Program-made: the position numbers and the translations under genes
Notes under the pieces: model-generated
Database searches by the model: none
Told to the model about the DNA's origin: nothing
Seen by the model: only the letters and a program-made list of their open reading frames with translations
Assembly (NCBI RefSeq): GCF_015595035.1
Contig: NZ_JADNRN010000001.1
Span: 992,001-1,056,000 of the forward strand
Direction: 5' to 3'
DNA from: Marinibium conchae
Lineage (GTDB): Bacteria > Pseudomonadota > Gammaproteobacteria > Enterobacterales > Alteromonadaceae
DNA: 64,000 nucleotides
Shown: piece after piece, positions 18,555 to 28,135 of the stretch
Position numbering within the stretch: the first letter of the stretch is position 1
Layout: each line of letters starts with the position of its first letter

Positions 18555-19194
18555 CAAATTTTTCTCTTAGTTCTTTGTCGTTGATACCTAATAACTTACA
18601 AAAGTGATCAACTAATTTTGGACCAGCTTCTTGTAAAGACTCTGGGCCACCTAATACCGCACTGTTTACCATTTCCATCCCAGCATATCCACATGGGTTA
18701 ATGCGCTGAAAAGGACTTAGGTCCATATTGACGTTCAACGCCAGACCATGGAAAGAACAGCCTTTTCTGATTCGAAGACCAACAGAACATAATTTTTTAT
18801 CATCTACGTACACACCCGGAGCATCTTTTTTAGCATAGGCAACAAGGCCATAGTCTTTCACCAAATTAACAATGCTATTTTCCAATGCGCTAACCAAATC
18901 ACGAACGCCCAACTTACTACGGCGAACATCAATAAGAGTATACATCATTTGTTGACCCGGGCCGTGATAAGTCACTTGGCCGCCTCTATCAACTTGCACA
19001 ACTGGAATATCACCTGCTGCCAGAATATGCTCAGCTTTACCAGCTTGTCCTTGGGTGAATACTGGTGGATGTTCAATCAACCATATTTCATCTGGCGTTT
19101 CGCTGGTACGCGAGTCGGTGAAGCTTTGCATTTTTTGCCAAGTAGGGGTGTACTCTTGCTTTCCTAGTTGTCTAACAATGGTAGGTATAGTCAA
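18547..19194 (-). CDS. lipB: Octanoyl-[ACP]:protein N-octanoyltransferase
   Basis: Transfers octanoate from acyl carrier protein to lipoyl domains of 2-oxoacid dehydrogenases and the glycine cleavage H protein. [12 protein letters not shown] (residues 70-81) and the catalytic CGYAGMEMV Cys are present, as is [20 protein letters not shown] with the family features. 215 residues is normal. It lies 2 bp after ybeD and overlaps lipA, giving a ybeD-lipB-lipA unit. Confidence 0.95.
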   Translation of the reverse strand: MTIPTIVRQLGKQEYTPTWQKMQSFTDSRTSETPDEIWLIEHPPVFTQGQAGKAEHILAAGDIPVVQVDRGGQVTYHGPGQQMMYTLIDVRRSKLGVRDLVSALENSIVNLVKDYGLVAYAKKDAPGVYVDDKKLCSVGLRIRKGCSFHGLALNVNMDLSPFQRINPCGYAGMEMVNSAVLGGPESLQEAGPKLVDHFCKLLGINDKELREKFDE

Positions 19195-19196
19195 GC

Positions 19197-19466
19197 TTAC
19201 AGCACCACTTTTACGAGCTCTAGGCTCGATAGTTCAGTGTAGATACTTTCCATGTGCTGCTTGCTAGTCACCTTTACTTTTAATGACAAAGCGTGATAAT
19301 TACCTTTACTCGAAGGTTTCACTTTCGGGCTGTAGTCGCCTGGCGCTAAACTTTGTAATTTGGTAATCACAACATCTGGTAAACGTGGATCGGCTAAGCC
19401 CATCACTTTAAAAGTCTGAAAGCATGGAAACTCAAGTAGTTCGTCAAAGTGTGTATCTAAAGCCAT
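19197..19466 (-). CDS. ybeD: DUF493 family protein YbeD
   Basis: A small ACT-like/ferredoxin-fold conserved protein of unknown function. FDELLEFP and [20 protein letters not shown] are diagnostic of YbeD. I chose the ATG at 19466 (89 residues) because GAGG lies 6 bp upstream and the dacA TAA is one base before it; an in-frame TTG at 19478 is less likely. Its conserved position between dacA and lipB in gammaproteobacteria is retained here. Confidence 0.93.
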   Translation of the reverse strand: MALDTHFDELLEFPCFQTFKVMGLADPRLPDVVITKLQSLAPGDYSPKVKPSSKGNYHALSLKVKVTSKQHMESIYTELSSLELVKVVL

Positions 19467-19467
19467 G

Positions 19468-20622
19468 TTAGTCCTCAAAGCCTAATTTAAGAGATACCCA
19501 ATCCATGGCTTGATCAAAGAATCCACCTTCTTGTACTTCATGCAGAGTGACCAGAGGGTAGGTAGCGATATCTTCGCCATCAAGTTGTAAATAGAGTTTT
19601 CCCACCACTTGGCCCTTTTCAATTGGCGCTTCAAGACTTTCGCTTAATTCGAAATGTGCTTTTAGTTTGTCGGTTTGACCTCGAGGAATAGTGATCGGTG
19701 TAGACTGATTCAAGCCTAAGTCTACTGTCTCACGATCGCCCATGTAAATACGATGTGCTACAAAGCTGTCGCCAGCCTGATATGGTGTTACTGATTCGTA
19801 GAAGCGAAAGCCATAACGCAACAGTTTTTTATTTTCTACTTTACGAGCTCGTTCACTTTCTGTACCCATAACCACGGAAATCAACCGCATATCGCCTTGT
19901 GTCGCTGATGTAATAAGGCTGTATCCTGCATCAGATGTGTGACCAGTTTTGATGCCATCAACATTCATGCTTTTGTCCCACAATAGGCTGTTTCGATTGA
20001 ACTGCTTAATTCCGTTGTAGGTGAACTCTTTGATTTGGTAGAGGCTATAGGCTTCAGGAAGCTCCTTAATCAAGGCTGAAGATAAGATTGCCATATCGCG
20101 TGGAGACGTATAGTGTTCTGCATCATGTAATCCATGACTATTGACAAAATTACTTGCGGTCATACCCAAACTTTGCGCATGTGCATTCATCATGCTTGCA
20201 AAAGCCTCTTCACTGCCAGCAATATGCTCAGCCATTGCCACGCAGGCATCATTTCCAGATTGTACAACAATGCCTTTCAGTAAATCTCTGACCGACACTT
20301 TAGTTCCTACTTCAATGAACATTTTTGACGAATCGGGGAAATTTTTGGCCCATGCGTTTTCAGAGATGGTAACCATGTCATCAAGACTGATATTACCAGC
20401 TTTGATTTCTTTACCAATCACATAAAGGGTCATTATTTTAGTTAGGCTCGCTGGTGCCAAACGCATATCGATGTTTTGTTCGGCAATAATATGACCTGTG
20501 TTGTGGTCCATTAACATGAAACCGCCAGCTGCAACACTTGGCGGTGGCGGAATCACAACAGCTGCACTTGCTACGAAACAGCTAGCGGCGAGTAGTAGGG
20601 TGGAAATAATTTTTAAGCGCAT
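19468..20622 (-). CDS. dacA: Serine-type D-Ala-D-Ala carboxypeptidase (PBP5/6 family)
   Basis: A periplasmic enzyme trimming the terminal D-Ala of peptidoglycan stem peptides. A signal peptide of about 20 residues ends at VASA. The penicillin-binding motifs are Ser59-L-T-Lys62, Ser122-G-Asn124 and KTG at 225-227, and a C-terminal PBP5-type beta domain plus amphipathic membrane-anchoring helix (FDQAMDWVSLKLG) follow. 384 residues is normal. It lies 190 bp downstream of rlpA, so it may have its own promoter, and is directly followed by ybeD. Confidence 0.95.
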   Translation of the reverse strand: MRLKIISTLLLAASCFVASAAVVIPPPPSVAAGGFMLMDHNTGHIIAEQNIDMRLAPASLTKIMTLYVIGKEIKAGNISLDDMVTISENAWAKNFPDSSKMFIEVGTKVSVRDLLKGIVVQSGNDACVAMAEHIAGSEEAFASMMNAHAQSLGMTASNFVNSHGLHDAEHYTSPRDMAILSSALIKELPEAYSLYQIKEFTYNGIKQFNRNSLLWDKSMNVDGIKTGHTSDAGYSLITSATQGDMRLISVVMGTESERARKVENKKLLRYGFRFYESVTPYQAGDSFVAHRIYMGDRETVDLGLNQSTPITIPRGQTDKLKAHFELSESLEAPIEKGQVVGKLYLQLDGEDIATYPLVTLHEVQEGGFFDQAMDWVSLKLGFED

Positions 20623-20812
20623 TTAATTAACCATTTTTTGAGGTTTTATTTTTAATAGAGTTGACGTTACTGTGGACCATCTTAAGGCCCTTAGTTCCAG
20701 TCTATTTTTATGTTGACACTGACTTTGGAAACTAGCATTCACGTCACTTTTCGTGTGAAACGGATTTTATAACATTCTACCTAGATTCTACCAGCTTTAC
20801 GGGCTTTTTTTA

Positions 20813-21763
20813 CTATTCAGCAGGCACAATTAACCGAAAAGCAGAATTGAAACCGAGTTCTTTCAGCTCTTCGATTAGTTTTTCTGCTTTTTGTTCATTT
20901 TTTAAAGGTCCTAATCGTAATCTGTATATGTCATCAATAAGCGGAGCTTCGGTGGGCACCTGGTAAAGTCGACCCAGGCCGTCCGATAATTCTAACATGG
21001 CCTCCTTGTTTGAAAATGCTGCTACTTGCACGAAAACTTTGTCTTCGGCGTCTGAAAACGGTGTGCGCATTTCAATTGTAGGAGTATCAGCGTTATAAAC
21101 GTCAAGTTCTTTTGAGTGATTTTTAGGTTCATAATTATCGTCGTTTGTTCTCGCAAACTGAGACTCATCAGCTAAGGCTGCTGGTACATCAGGTTGAACG
21201 GGGTCGCCGGTACCTACAGTCATGATGCCATCATTATCAATATGAATGACCTCAATCTTAACATTCGCAACACCGGTAGAGATAACGTCGAGTTTTTTTG
21301 CTGCCGCGTAAGACAAATCAATTATGCGGCCTGGGTGAAAGGGTCCTCGGTCGTTTACTCTTACCACGGCAGTCTTTTGATTGTCGAGGTTTGTTACCTT
21401 CACAAACGAAGGTAAAGGTAAGGTCTTATGTGCCGCTGTCATCCGGAACATATCGTAGACCTCTCCGTTAGATGTTCTGTGCCCATGGAACTTTTGACCA
21501 TACCACGACGCTTGTCCGCTCTCAGCGAAGCCTTTTCCCGTCAATATAGGTGTATAATATTGTCCAAACACCTCGTAAGGACGCATATTTAAAGGCGCGT
21601 AGGGCTCGTAACGAGGGATGGCGTCTTGAAGGTTAATCTCACCATATTCGAACTGAGGTGCGGTGTCTTGTTTAAGCTTGTAACGGCTCTTAGGTTGGTT
21701 AGTACACGATATTAGTACTAAACAAATAAGGCTAATGGCAAATACTGTTCTTATTGTGTTCAT
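20813..21763 (-). CDS. rlpA: Septal ring lytic transglycosylase RlpA
   Basis: An outer-membrane lipoprotein that cleaves denuded glycan strands at division sites. It has a lipoprotein signal with lipobox LISC (Cys20), then a double-psi beta-barrel domain (GQASWYGQKFHG, RTSNGE, VRVNDRGPF, IDLSYAAA) and a C-terminal SPOR domain (VFVQVAAFSNKEAM to the end). At 316 residues it is normal. It follows rodA by 83 bp. The mltB gene often found between rodA and rlpA in related genomes is absent here. Confidence 0.93.
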   Translation of the reverse strand: MNTIRTVFAISLICLVLISCTNQPKSRYKLKQDTAPQFEYGEINLQDAIPRYEPYAPLNMRPYEVFGQYYTPILTGKGFAESGQASWYGQKFHGHRTSNGEVYDMFRMTAAHKTLPLPSFVKVTNLDNQKTAVVRVNDRGPFHPGRIIDLSYAAAKKLDVISTGVANVKIEVIHIDNDGIMTVGTGDPVQPDVPAALADESQFARTNDDNYEPKNHSKELDVYNADTPTIEMRTPFSDAEDKVFVQVAAFSNKEAMLELSDGLGRLYQVPTEAPLIDDIYRLRLGPLKNEQKAEKLIEELKELGFNSAFRLIVPAE

Positions 21764-21846
21764 TCCGTTGTCACTTATTGTTATATATTTTATGAAACTA
21801 CTTACAGCAACTATATTTATAATCGTAAATGAAGAAAATTCTTAAG

Positions 21847-22959
21847 CTATCGTGACATGAGACGTTTTTGTGTACTAATTGACATTAATATCCCGAAACC
21901 CGCCAGCAAAGTAACCATTGACGTGCCACCATAACTCACCAAGGGCAGTGGTACGCCAACCACCGGTAATAGACCTGATACCATTCCCATGTTTACGAAG
22001 ACATAAACAAAAAAGGTCAGGGTAATACTGCCTGCTAGTAACTTACTGAAAGCGTCTTGCGCTAAATTGGCGATCATCATACCGCGAACAATAATACACA
22101 TATATATGAAAAGTAGACCAACCACTCCAATTAAACCGAATTCTTCACTAAACACAGCAAAAATAAAGTCGGTGTGCCGCTCTGGTAAAAATTCTAATTG
22201 TGATTGTGTTCCCTGTAACCAACCTTTGCCACTCACACCGCCAGATCCAATTGCTATTTTGGATTGAATGATATGATAGCCTGAGCCAAGCGGGTCGCTT
22301 TCCGGATTCAAGAAGGTCAGCACCCGTTGTTTTTGATAAGCCTTCATCAAAAAGAACCACATTATCGGGGTAAATGCGCCAGCCATCCCAGTGATGACAA
22401 AAATAAGCCGCCAAGTCATACCCGATAGAAAGAGTGCGAATATGCCAGAACTGGCTACCAGTAAACTCGTGCCTAAATCAGGTTGTTTAGCGATTAAAAT
22501 AGTTGGAATAAATACCAGTACAAAACCAATAGCAATATTGCGTGTTCGTGGCGGCAAATTAAACTGACTAATGTACCAAGCTATCATTAACGGCACGGCA
22601 AGCTTCATCACTTCTGAAGGCTGAAAGCGTATAAAACCTAAGTCTAGCCAGCGCTGAGCGCCTTTACCTATAACGCCAAAAAATAATACAGCGAGCAGCA
22701 ACAGAAGACCAAACCCGTAGAAATATATCGCGAGCCGGCGATACGCCATAGGTGGAATCTGAGCTAAAACGACCATGACTAAGAGTGCTATACCTAAACG
22801 GGTTAGCTGCCGGTTTACTAAGTCCCAGTCCTGGCCTCCGGAGCTATATATCGTGACCAAACCAACACCCATAAGGCAGACGAGTGCGAACAATAGAAAG
22901 CCGTCTATGTGCAGGCGCTCTAAAAATGTTGTTTTGGCGGTGTTGAATTTAGTTGCCAC
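21847..22959 (-). CDS. rodA: Rod-shape peptidoglycan glycosyltransferase RodA
   Basis: A SEDS-family inner-membrane glycosyltransferase polymerising lipid II in the elongasome together with PBP2. It has 370 residues and about ten hydrophobic segments. Conserved SEDS stretches include GAQRWLDLGFIRFQPSE, KQPDLGTSLL, LPERHTDFIF with the following FSEEFG, and the C-terminal LPLVSYGGTS. It overlaps mrdA by 11 bp, which fits stoichiometric coupling of the SEDS-PBP pair. Confidence 0.96.
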   Translation of the reverse strand: MATKFNTAKTTFLERLHIDGFLLFALVCLMGVGLVTIYSSGGQDWDLVNRQLTRLGIALLVMVVLAQIPPMAYRRLAIYFYGFGLLLLLAVLFFGVIGKGAQRWLDLGFIRFQPSEVMKLAVPLMIAWYISQFNLPPRTRNIAIGFVLVFIPTILIAKQPDLGTSLLVASSGIFALFLSGMTWRLIFVITGMAGAFTPIMWFFLMKAYQKQRVLTFLNPESDPLGSGYHIIQSKIAIGSGGVSGKGWLQGTQSQLEFLPERHTDFIFAVFSEEFGLIGVVGLLFIYMCIIVRGMMIANLAQDAFSKLLAGSITLTFFVYVFVNMGMVSGLLPVVGVPLPLVSYGGTSMVTLLAGFGILMSISTQKRLMSR

Positions 22960-24916
22960 TACTTACCTCATTTTCCATCGTAACTGGATTTACAAAGCGT
23001 TTAGTATCGGCGTTATTAGCATCATTGTTATTAACATTAGGAGCGGCTGCAATACCTTTTGGTTTTACTTCAGTAAAGTAATAATCCATCACTTCTCTAG
23101 CAGCAGGTGCTGCATTTGAACTACCGCCACCCGCATTTTCAATCACCACCGAAATGCTGATTTCAGGAGAATTATAGGGGGCATAACCGACGTACATCGC
23201 ATTATCACGAAGGCGTTTTTCAACATTTTCTTCATCATACTCTTCGTCTTGAGCAACTGAAAAAAGTTGAGCTGTGCCAGTTTTCCCTGCCGACACATAA
23301 TCTGTGCCTTTAAACGCAGTATGTGCAGTGCCGTGCGGTCTATTTACCGTGCCATACAGTGAATCAAGTATAACATCCCAGTTTCGCTCATTAACCATAG
23401 GGATTGGGCTTAACATTTCGATAGGTAGCATATCTACATTACCTTCTACCATATAACCCCTGATTAAACGAGGTACGTGACGCTTTCCTTTATTCAATAA
23501 GAAGTTAAGCGATTGGGCAATCTGTAGAGGTGTTGCATTCCAGAAACTTTGTCCGATACCTACTGGTATCGTATCACCGATATACCATGGCTCGTTAAAC
23601 CTTGCTCGTTTCCAGCCACGGCTTGGCATATTTGCACCTGACTCTTCATAGAGATCAATACCAGTGCGCTTTCCAAAACCAAAGGCTTGCATACTGTCGC
23701 TGATCCTATCAATACCCAGCTTGAAGGCAAGGTCGTAGTAAAAAATATCGCAGGACACTTCGACAGAACGAGTGACATCTACATCGCCATGTCCCCATTT
23801 TTTCCAGTCTCGCCAAACATGATTTACATTAGGGAGACGATAGGTACCACGGTCTTTTATCGTCGTATCTTCGTCTATTTCACCTACTTCTAAACCCAAC
23901 AACGCCAGATGAGGTTTGATAGTCGAGGCAGGTGGATAACGTCCTTGAGTAGCACGATTAAGAAGTGGACTATCTTTTGAATCCAAGAGTTTAGAATATT
24001 CTTTCTGACTAATGCCATGTACGAACAAATTTGGATCGTAGCTGGGGCTACTATACAAGGCTAGTACTCCTCCGGTGCTTGGTTCAGTAATTACCACTGA
24101 ACCACGCCTATCAGCTAACACTTCTTGAGCTTTTTTTTGTAGATTAATATCAATATTTAAAACGATATCTTTACCGGGTATGGGTGGGTCGAAACTTAAT
24201 ACCCTTATGATTCGGCCTTGGTTATTCACCTCAACTTGCTGATAACCCACTTCCCCATGTAAGGTCTCTTCATGAAAGCGCTCGACCCCTTGCTTGCCTA
24301 TGTCGTGAGTTGCAGCATAATTAGCAAGCTGACCATTTCGCTCTAGCTTTTCGAGATCTTTTTTATTTATTCGAGCAACATAGCCCAGCATATGGGTAAG
24401 TGCACTCTTGAAAGGGTAATAGCGCGATAATCTAGCTTCTATGCTAACGCCGGGGAACTGATGTTGCTTAGCTGAAAATAGCGCGACATCATCGTGCGAT
24501 AATTGTTCACGCAATGAAATCGGTTTAAAACGACGCTGGCGCTTTCTCGCTTTTTGAAACTCAGCAATTTCGTTTTCAGTTAAGTTCATTAGATCTGTTA
24601 AGTTTTCTAAAGTCTGATCAAGATCATCGACATCTTCGGGAGTCAGTTCTAAGCTAAATACAGGTCTATTCTCAGCTAAAATAATGCCGTTTCTATCGTA
24701 AATAAGCCCTCGATTTGGAGCAACGGGAAGGACTTTAATTCTATTGCCATTGGAGCGGGTTTGATAGTCTTCGTATTGACTGACTTGGAGAGTGTAAAGG
24801 TTAGCAATTATCACCAACATTAAAGCCGACACGAACGCAATTGACACTACAGTTCGTCGTGCAAATAAATTTGCCTCTGCAGTATGGTCTCTGATCGTTT
24901 GACGCTTTTGTGGCAT
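22949..24916 (-). CDS. mrdA: Penicillin-binding protein 2 (elongasome transpeptidase)
   Basis: A class B PBP that crosslinks peptidoglycan during rod elongation. A short cytoplasmic tail and one membrane helix precede the PBP dimerisation domain and the transpeptidase domain with STIK (in PPASTIKPH), SCD (in VEVSCDIFYY) and KTGTAQ. I chose the ATG at 24916 (M-P-Q-K-R, 655 residues) rather than an upstream in-frame start at 24982 because the former matches PBP2 N-termini and avoids overlap with rlmH. It overlaps rodA by 11 bp. The Asn/Asp-rich C-terminal tail is variable. Confidence 0.95.
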   Translation of the reverse strand: MPQKRQTIRDHTAEANLFARRTVVSIAFVSALMLVIIANLYTLQVSQYEDYQTRSNGNRIKVLPVAPNRGLIYDRNGIILAENRPVFSLELTPEDVDDLDQTLENLTDLMNLTENEIAEFQKARKRQRRFKPISLREQLSHDDVALFSAKQHQFPGVSIEARLSRYYPFKSALTHMLGYVARINKKDLEKLERNGQLANYAATHDIGKQGVERFHEETLHGEVGYQQVEVNNQGRIIRVLSFDPPIPGKDIVLNIDINLQKKAQEVLADRRGSVVITEPSTGGVLALYSSPSYDPNLFVHGISQKEYSKLLDSKDSPLLNRATQGRYPPASTIKPHLALLGLEVGEIDEDTTIKDRGTYRLPNVNHVWRDWKKWGHGDVDVTRSVEVSCDIFYYDLAFKLGIDRISDSMQAFGFGKRTGIDLYEESGANMPSRGWKRARFNEPWYIGDTIPVGIGQSFWNATPLQIAQSLNFLLNKGKRHVPRLIRGYMVEGNVDMLPIEMLSPIPMVNERNWDVILDSLYGTVNRPHGTAHTAFKGTDYVSAGKTGTAQLFSVAQDEEYDEENVEKRLRDNAMYVGYAPYNSPEISISVVIENAGGGSSNAAPAAREVMDYYFTEVKPKGIAAAPNVNNNDANNADTKRFVNPVTMENEVSSGN

Positions 24917-24942
24917 AAGTAAAGTTTGTCTTATTTTTGTTT

Positions 24943-25413
24943 TTATTCTCGATGGTACGGATGGTTCTGTGTAAGCGACCACGCTCTATAAAGGCTCTCT
25001 GCAACGATCACCCTTACCATAGGATGAGGGAGAGTGAGATTCGATAATGACCATTTCTGCTCAGACGCTTGCTGGCATTCCTTCGATAAGCCTTCGGGCC
25101 CCCCAATGAGGAGACTAACGTCGCGCCCATCCATTTTCCATCTTTCTAATTCACCGGCGAGCTGCTCAGTATTTAATGCCTTGCCAAGTACTTCAAGGCT
25201 TACAATTCGGTTTCCTTTCGGTATCGCTTGCAAACAACGTTGCCCTTCGTCATACAAAATACGCTGAACATCAGCGTTTTTACCTCGTTTCCCAGGGGGG
25301 ACTTCAGTAAACGAAAGCTTCATGTCACGCGGAAATCGTCTAAGATACTCATTCGTACCTTCGACCACCCATTTAGGCATTTTGTTCCCGACCGCGATCA
25401 CTTGTATGTGCAT
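24943..25413 (-). CDS. rlmH: 23S rRNA (pseudouridine-1915-N3)-methyltransferase
   Basis: A SPOUT methyltransferase modifying helix 69 of 23S rRNA with S-adenosylmethionine. [10 protein letters not shown] forms the knotted SAM site, and the C-terminal [10 protein letters not shown]-type stretch ([20 protein letters not shown]) is diagnostic. The 156-residue length is exact for the family. It lies 36 bp after rsfS in the conserved rsfS-rlmH-mrdA order. Confidence 0.96.
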   Translation of the reverse strand: MHIQVIAVGNKMPKWVVEGTNEYLRRFPRDMKLSFTEVPPGKRGKNADVQRILYDEGQRCLQAIPKGNRIVSLEVLGKALNTEQLAGELERWKMDGRDVSLLIGGPEGLSKECQQASEQKWSLSNLTLPHPMVRVIVAESLYRAWSLTQNHPYHRE

Positions 25414-25449
25414 AGTAAACCTAGCTTTATCCGTCTAGCAGATAAAATC

Positions 25450-25773
25450 TTATTGCCAAAGCTTTTCTAGTTGATAGAAGTCACGTGTTTCATCTTGCAT
25501 TACATGCACAACAATTTCGCCTAAATCGACCAGCACCCACTCGCCACTCTCTTTTCCTTCAACACTCAGAGGGGGCATATTGGCAGTCTTCATCTCAACA
25601 ACTAAGTTTTCAGCGATAGACGACACGTGACGCTTCGAATTGCCTGAACAAACAATAAGTAAGTCGGTAATTGTTGACTTGCCTTCTACATTTATTTGAA
25701 TGATGTCTCTTGCCTTCATATCGTCGAGCTTATCAACGACAAACGCACTTATTTCATTTTGCTTCAAATTCAT
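25450..25773 (-). CDS. rsfS: Ribosomal silencing factor RsfS
   Basis: Binds ribosomal protein uL14 and blocks subunit joining when nutrients are low. The Iojap/DUF143 signatures are present: LDDMKARDI, CSGNSKRHVSSIAE and GEWVLVDLGEIVVHVM. 107 residues is normal. It is separated by 6 bp from nadD upstream. Confidence 0.95.
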   Translation of the reverse strand: MNLKQNEISAFVVDKLDDMKARDIIQINVEGKSTITDLLIVCSGNSKRHVSSIAENLVVEMKTANMPPLSVEGKESGEWVLVDLGEIVVHVMQDETRDFYQLEKLWQ

Positions 25774-25779
25774 TCCTAT

Positions 25780-26451
25780 CTATTGTGGTTCGTATAACTT
25801 GTTTTCTTGTATGTAGTTTAACACCCTTTGTGGGAGCATTAACGACGGATTTTGCTTTTTTGAGTTTTTGTTTAGCGATAATTGCCTTCTTAACTCGGTC
25901 GAAGATACATTTACAATGGGGCAGTGCGCTTTTATCACAACGCCATGCGTTTGTTTTACAGCTTCGATATCAGTCACTGTCTTGTTGCCCATAGTGTTAG
26001 TGTCCAGCTCATAGATATGAGTCGCTTCGTCTATCTTTATTAACGGCTGTTGACTGCGCTTCAATACTATTATGTTGCACAAAGAGAAAATGCTTTGCCA
26101 TTGATGCCAACTTTGAATGCTATTGAACGAGTCTGTTCCCATCACTAACCAAATTGGCCTTGGCGACTTTTGTTTGAGTTCTCTCAGGGTTTGCGCTGTA
26201 AAACTTTTCTCAGCTCGTTGCATTTCAATGCTTTCAACATAAAAACGAGTATCTAACTCACATACTATTTCTAACATTGCTAATCGGTGGTGGTTTGCGA
26301 TACTCAAGGTATTTTTGTGTGGAGGTATATTACACGGCATTAAGCCAATGTGTTCAATGGAAAGGGCATCCATCAACCATTGCAAACCTTGTATATGTCC
26401 TAAATGTGGCGGATTAAAAGTACCGCCGAACAATACCTGTGCGGATTGCAT
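25780..26451 (-). CDS. nadD: Nicotinate-nucleotide adenylyltransferase
   Basis: Adenylates nicotinate mononucleotide in NAD+ biosynthesis. The nucleotidyltransferase motif VLFGGTFNPPHLGH and the C-terminal VSSTELRR are present. I chose the ATG at 26451, which shares bases with the holA stop (TAATG overlap), giving 223 residues; an in-frame start at 26496 would lie inside holA. The tail after SLNKN is divergent. It is translationally coupled to holA. Confidence 0.94.
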   Translation of the reverse strand: MQSAQVLFGGTFNPPHLGHIQGLQWLMDALSIEHIGLMPCNIPPHKNTLSIANHHRLAMLEIVCELDTRFYVESIEMQRAEKSFTAQTLRELKQKSPRPIWLVMGTDSFNSIQSWHQWQSIFSLCNIIVLKRSQQPLIKIDEATHIYELDTNTMGNKTVTDIEAVKQTHGVVIKAHCPIVNVSSTELRRQLSLNKNSKKQNPSLMLPQRVLNYIQENKLYEPQ

Positions 26452-27482
26452 TATCGCAGAGCTAGATGTTGAAGTGGGGCGGGTATAAACAAACACGCCA
26501 AGTGGCTGATCAACACAAAGGGTTTCGGTGACTGTTCACTTTTCAGTATAAGGTCAGCTTGCTGTAAATGTTCCATCATTAATCTTAGGTCTTTATCATT
26601 CAAACGTTGCAGTGCACTTCGATACAGTGTCTGTTTATTTTGCCAAATTCTCAACTTATTGAAGTTCACTGTACCTTCAATTCGTTGCATGCTTTTGCAC
26701 TCTGCTAGGGTTTGCGCTTCTTTAATTAGACTCCAAAGAATAACATTCGGCTCAACGCCCTCACTTTCCAAGCGATACAGAATTTTAATTGCTTTTTGGA
26801 TATCGCCAGCAAGCAAATCATCAACAAATTGGAACACAGTAAAACGTGATTGGTCGACCATACTCTTTGCTAAGGCGTCGGCATCAATGGCTTGATTTGA
26901 ACCACTATACAATAGAGAGAGTTTTTCAATTTCTTGCTTTGCTGCAAGCAGGTTACCTTCGCTAAAATCGCAAATAAGATTAATACTTGCTTGACTGAGG
27001 TTGATCTTTTGTTCTTTGCACCTCTGCGTTACCCATTGCAGCAACTGCTTTCCTTCAAGCGGATAACAGAGGCTAAAGATGGCATGGGCGTCGATTGTTT
27101 TAAACCATTTCGCTTTCTGTACGTCTTTACCTATTTTAGGACCTTGGATCAGGATAATAGTATCAGGTGATATAGAGTCACAAATTGCACTCAGCACCTT
27201 TGCCCCTTCCGCCCCTGGTTTACCTGTTGGTAAGGTGAGTTCTATGTATTGCTTATCAGAGAACAAAGACATCGACTGGGTTGCATCGATCAACTGTGAC
27301 CACGAAAAATCACTATCGGCAACTAAGGTTTGCCTCTCATCAAAGCCTAAGCCTTTAGCTTTCGCTCTAACGGCATCAATAATGTCTAGTTTTTGTTGAG
27401 GTTCATCGCCAAAAACCATGATAAATGGAGGTAATCCATTTTGTGCGATGTGTTGTTCGAAGCGATTGGGGTAAACTTGCAT
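26451..27482 (-). CDS. holA: DNA polymerase III delta subunit
   Basis: The clamp-loader subunit that opens the beta clamp. The 343-residue protein has the HolA layout: an AAA-like domain without a catalytic P-loop (MVFGDEPQQKLDIIDAVR), a helical lid and a C-terminal collar domain. The characteristic SEGNLLAAKQEIEKL lies mid-protein. Its ATG overlaps the lptE stop and its own stop overlaps the nadD ATG (both TAATG), showing tight coupling. Confidence 0.94.
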   Translation of the reverse strand: MQVYPNRFEQHIAQNGLPPFIMVFGDEPQQKLDIIDAVRAKAKGLGFDERQTLVADSDFSWSQLIDATQSMSLFSDKQYIELTLPTGKPGAEGAKVLSAICDSISPDTIILIQGPKIGKDVQKAKWFKTIDAHAIFSLCYPLEGKQLLQWVTQRCKEQKINLSQASINLICDFSEGNLLAAKQEIEKLSLLYSGSNQAIDADALAKSMVDQSRFTVFQFVDDLLAGDIQKAIKILYRLESEGVEPNVILWSLIKEAQTLAECKSMQRIEGTVNFNKLRIWQNKQTLYRSALQRLNDKDLRLMMEHLQQADLILKSEQSPKPFVLISHLACLFIPAPLQHLALR

Positions 27483-28132
27483 TATGGCTGCTCGCTTGTT
27501 TTCGTAGCCTTACTCTTTCGCTCCTCTATAGAGCTCAGGGCTTGTGTGTATTGGCTAGATAACAGGCGAATGATTCGATCAGCTGATTCTTGGCGCATTT
27601 GATTTAACACCAAATCGAGCTCCCGAGACTTCGCCAACACTTGGTCAGGATCATCTTGGTACTCGCGGGCAACTGCCATTGTTGCCGATATCGGCTCAGC
27701 AAAGGGGAATATTACCTCGTAATCAACCGTGTAAATAAGCTCATATTCGGCAACTTGGCCAGTCGAAAATACTGACAAAAGTCGCCTATCAAGTTGCTCT
27801 GGTTGCAGCTTTATAACTACAACAGTAGTAGGCTCAATTCCTTCCGGTATCGTTTTTTCGCCGACAATACTGTTTAATTGATAAACAGGTAAGCGCTCAT
27901 CTAGTGCCCTCGATAGTGGAAGATAATCAAACTGCGTAATGATAACAACATTATTAAGAAAGCTGGGCAGTGCTTGAGAGCCTCGTAACTTAAATCCACA
28001 GCCCTGCATGAGTGCTGCGACGATCACCACAATAACAGCTAATTTACAGCCTTTGATGAGTGCACATAGGGAAGAAGCTATGGCACTCTTTGCTGTGATA
28101 AGCACTTCAAAAACGTCTGAGAGTCTATTCAT
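27482..28132 (-). CDS. lptE: LPS-assembly lipoprotein LptE
   Basis: The outer-membrane lipoprotein that plugs the LptD barrel for LPS export. The lipobox is LMQGC (Cys45), followed by GFKLRGSQ, the usual LptE start of the mature protein. The signal region is long (44 residues, with the hydrophobic core at about 29-42). The ATG at 28132 lies 3 bp after the leuS stop, which supports this start, though an internal start cannot be excluded. The C-terminus is charged. Confidence 0.9.
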   Translation of the reverse strand: MNRLSDVFEVLITAKSAIASSLCALIKGCKLAVIVVIVAALMQGCGFKLRGSQALPSFLNNVVIITQFDYLPLSRALDERLPVYQLNSIVGEKTIPEGIEPTTVVVIKLQPEQLDRRLLSVFSTGQVAEYELIYTVDYEVIFPFAEPISATMAVAREYQDDPDQVLAKSRELDLVLNQMRQESADRIIRLLSSQYTQALSSIEERKSKATKTSEQP

Positions 28133-28135
28133 TGA

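Noticed and set aside
22775-23119. 114-residue plus-strand ORF inside rodA/mrdA
   Set aside because: Lies antisense to two strongly supported core genes; low-complexity shadow translation.
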